Below, piece by piece: positions 11,172-11,683 of a stretch of 11,683 nt of DNA (the first letter of the stretch is position 1; each line of letters begins with the position of its first letter). Below the pieces are notes generated by a model, which was given only the letters and a program-made list of their open reading frames with translations, had not been told where the DNA came from and ran no database searches. The DNA lies in the NCBI GenBank assembly GCA_030425785.1, contig JAUHYJ010000053.1:1-11683 (forward strand). Direction: 5' to 3'. The DNA is from Acidimicrobiia bacterium (GTDB lineage: Bacteria > Actinomycetota > Acidimicrobiia > Acidimicrobiales > Ilumatobacteraceae). Made by a program: the position numbers and the translations under genes.

Positions 11172-11683
11172 GGCGGCGGTCACGACCGATGTCGTGGCGG
11201 AACGCTCGGCGACCTGCACGATCGTCGGGACACGATCGACGAGCAGAACGCCGCGCCCGGCCGGCCAGCGGAGCCCCGGTCGGGCGGGCACCTTGACGCC
11301 CGTGAGCTGGAGGAACTGGCTCGGATCATCGGGCTGCAGGACGAGCATCCGCCGAGCGCGGCGCAGTTCGGCGATCGCCAGATCGGCCGCGTAGCCCGTC
11401 ATCGACCGGAGGTCGACCGTGGCGACGAGCCGCACCCGACCGGTGCCGAGCAGCCGCGGCCACACCGACGCGAGCACGGGGTCGTCGAACGCATCGAGGT
11501 CGTCGACGGCCACGATGACACGCTCGTCGCCCGACGCCACGGTCGCGAGGTTCGCGACACGGTCGAGCGCTGCACCGACGACGCTCGCCGCGCCGAACGC
11601 GGTGTCGTCAGCACGCTCGGCGATCGCACCGTCGAGCGACAGCGGCGAGGCGGCGGTACCGACGACGACCACGCGCTCGTCCG
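11169..11683 (-). CDS. FtsK/SpoIIIE (EccC-like) ATPase, C-terminal fragment (runs off the right edge)
   Basis: About 170 residues are visible and the frame stays open to the window end (the codons before the GTG at 11672 read D-E-R). A Walker-B-like strand RVIVAVDDLDAFDDP lies at about 11478-11522. It is followed by WPRLLGTGRVRLVATVDLRSM, a sensor-like strand and arginine, then LRRARRMLVLQPDDPSQF and the closing WPAGRGVLLVDRVPTIVQVA. This order fits the last, often degenerate, ATPase domain of multi-domain FtsK/EccC proteins of type VII secretion or related FHA-FtsK proteins. The Walker A motif is not in the window, so the class and completeness cannot be judged. The stop TAG overlaps a candidate -10 for the following alpha/beta hydrolase gene, 9 bp downstream. 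Another AAA/SpoIIIE-like P-loop protein remains possible. Confidence 0.62.
   Translation of the reverse strand, partial: DERVVVVGTAASPLSLDGAIAERADDTAFGAASVVGAALDRVANLATVASGDERVIVAVDDLDAFDDPVLASVWPRLLGTGRVRLVATVDLRSMTGYAADLAIAELRRARRMLVLQPDDPSQFLQLTGVKVPARPGLRWPAGRGVLLVDRVPTIVQVAERSATTSVVTAA

Overview
The window is very GC-rich, gene-dense bacterial DNA. Almost all codons end in G or C. Its genes are typical of high-GC Actinomycetota: two F420-type flavin/deazaflavin oxidoreductases, an alditol-oxidase-like flavoprotein, a GlsB/YeaQ-type membrane protein and an FtsK/EccC-like ATPase fragment. The gene mix and acidic-lipoprotein style suggest an Acidimicrobiia-like actinobacterium (Ilumatobacter and relatives), but this is an inference from composition and gene content, not a search result. 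No tRNA, rRNA, CRISPR array, transposase or phage gene is visible. Every stretch outside genes is under 170 bp.

Layout. (1) 1-2128, minus strand: a tight four-gene unit reading DUF169 protein, VOC protein, ASCH/winged-helix protein, alditol-oxidase-like enzyme. The last two junctions are 4-bp stop/start overlaps, and the oxidase runs off the left edge. A two-hotdog protein (2160-3149) lies just upstream on the same strand. (2) 3150-3315: a divergent intergenic space almost filled by a nested inverted-repeat element (3165-3294), an 18-bp perfect inverted repeat enclosing a 13-bp perfect inverted repeat and two smaller hairpins. (3) 3316-4952, plus strand: an SMP-30/gluconolactonase-type hydrolase whose stop overlaps the start of an exodeoxyribonuclease III. 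About 42-bp imperfect repeats lie across the xth stop codon and downstream. (4) 5110-6024: an acidic secreted lipoprotein with a possible duplicated C-terminal domain. (5) 6046-7243, minus strand: thioredoxin with zinc ribbon, F420-type nitroreductase and a small GlsB/YeaQ membrane protein, consistent with one stress/redox operon. (6) 7341-11683: an amidase (+), LLM-class oxidoreductase (-), RNA 2',3'-cyclic phosphodiesterase (+), alpha/beta hydrolase (-) and the C-terminal end of an FtsK/EccC-like ATPase (-), mostly convergent or divergent pairs.

Expression logic. At least six gene starts have a TANNNT -10-like hexamer ending 6-8 nt before the start codon and no Shine-Dalgarno sequence, the signature of leaderless mRNAs. 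Genes inside operons or with longer leaders carry GGGAGG-type sites or use stop/start overlaps. The genes form no single obvious pathway. The most unusual non-coding item is the nested repeat at 3165-3294, which could be a cruciform operator serving two divergent genes or a small mobile repeat of the REPIN/MITE kind.
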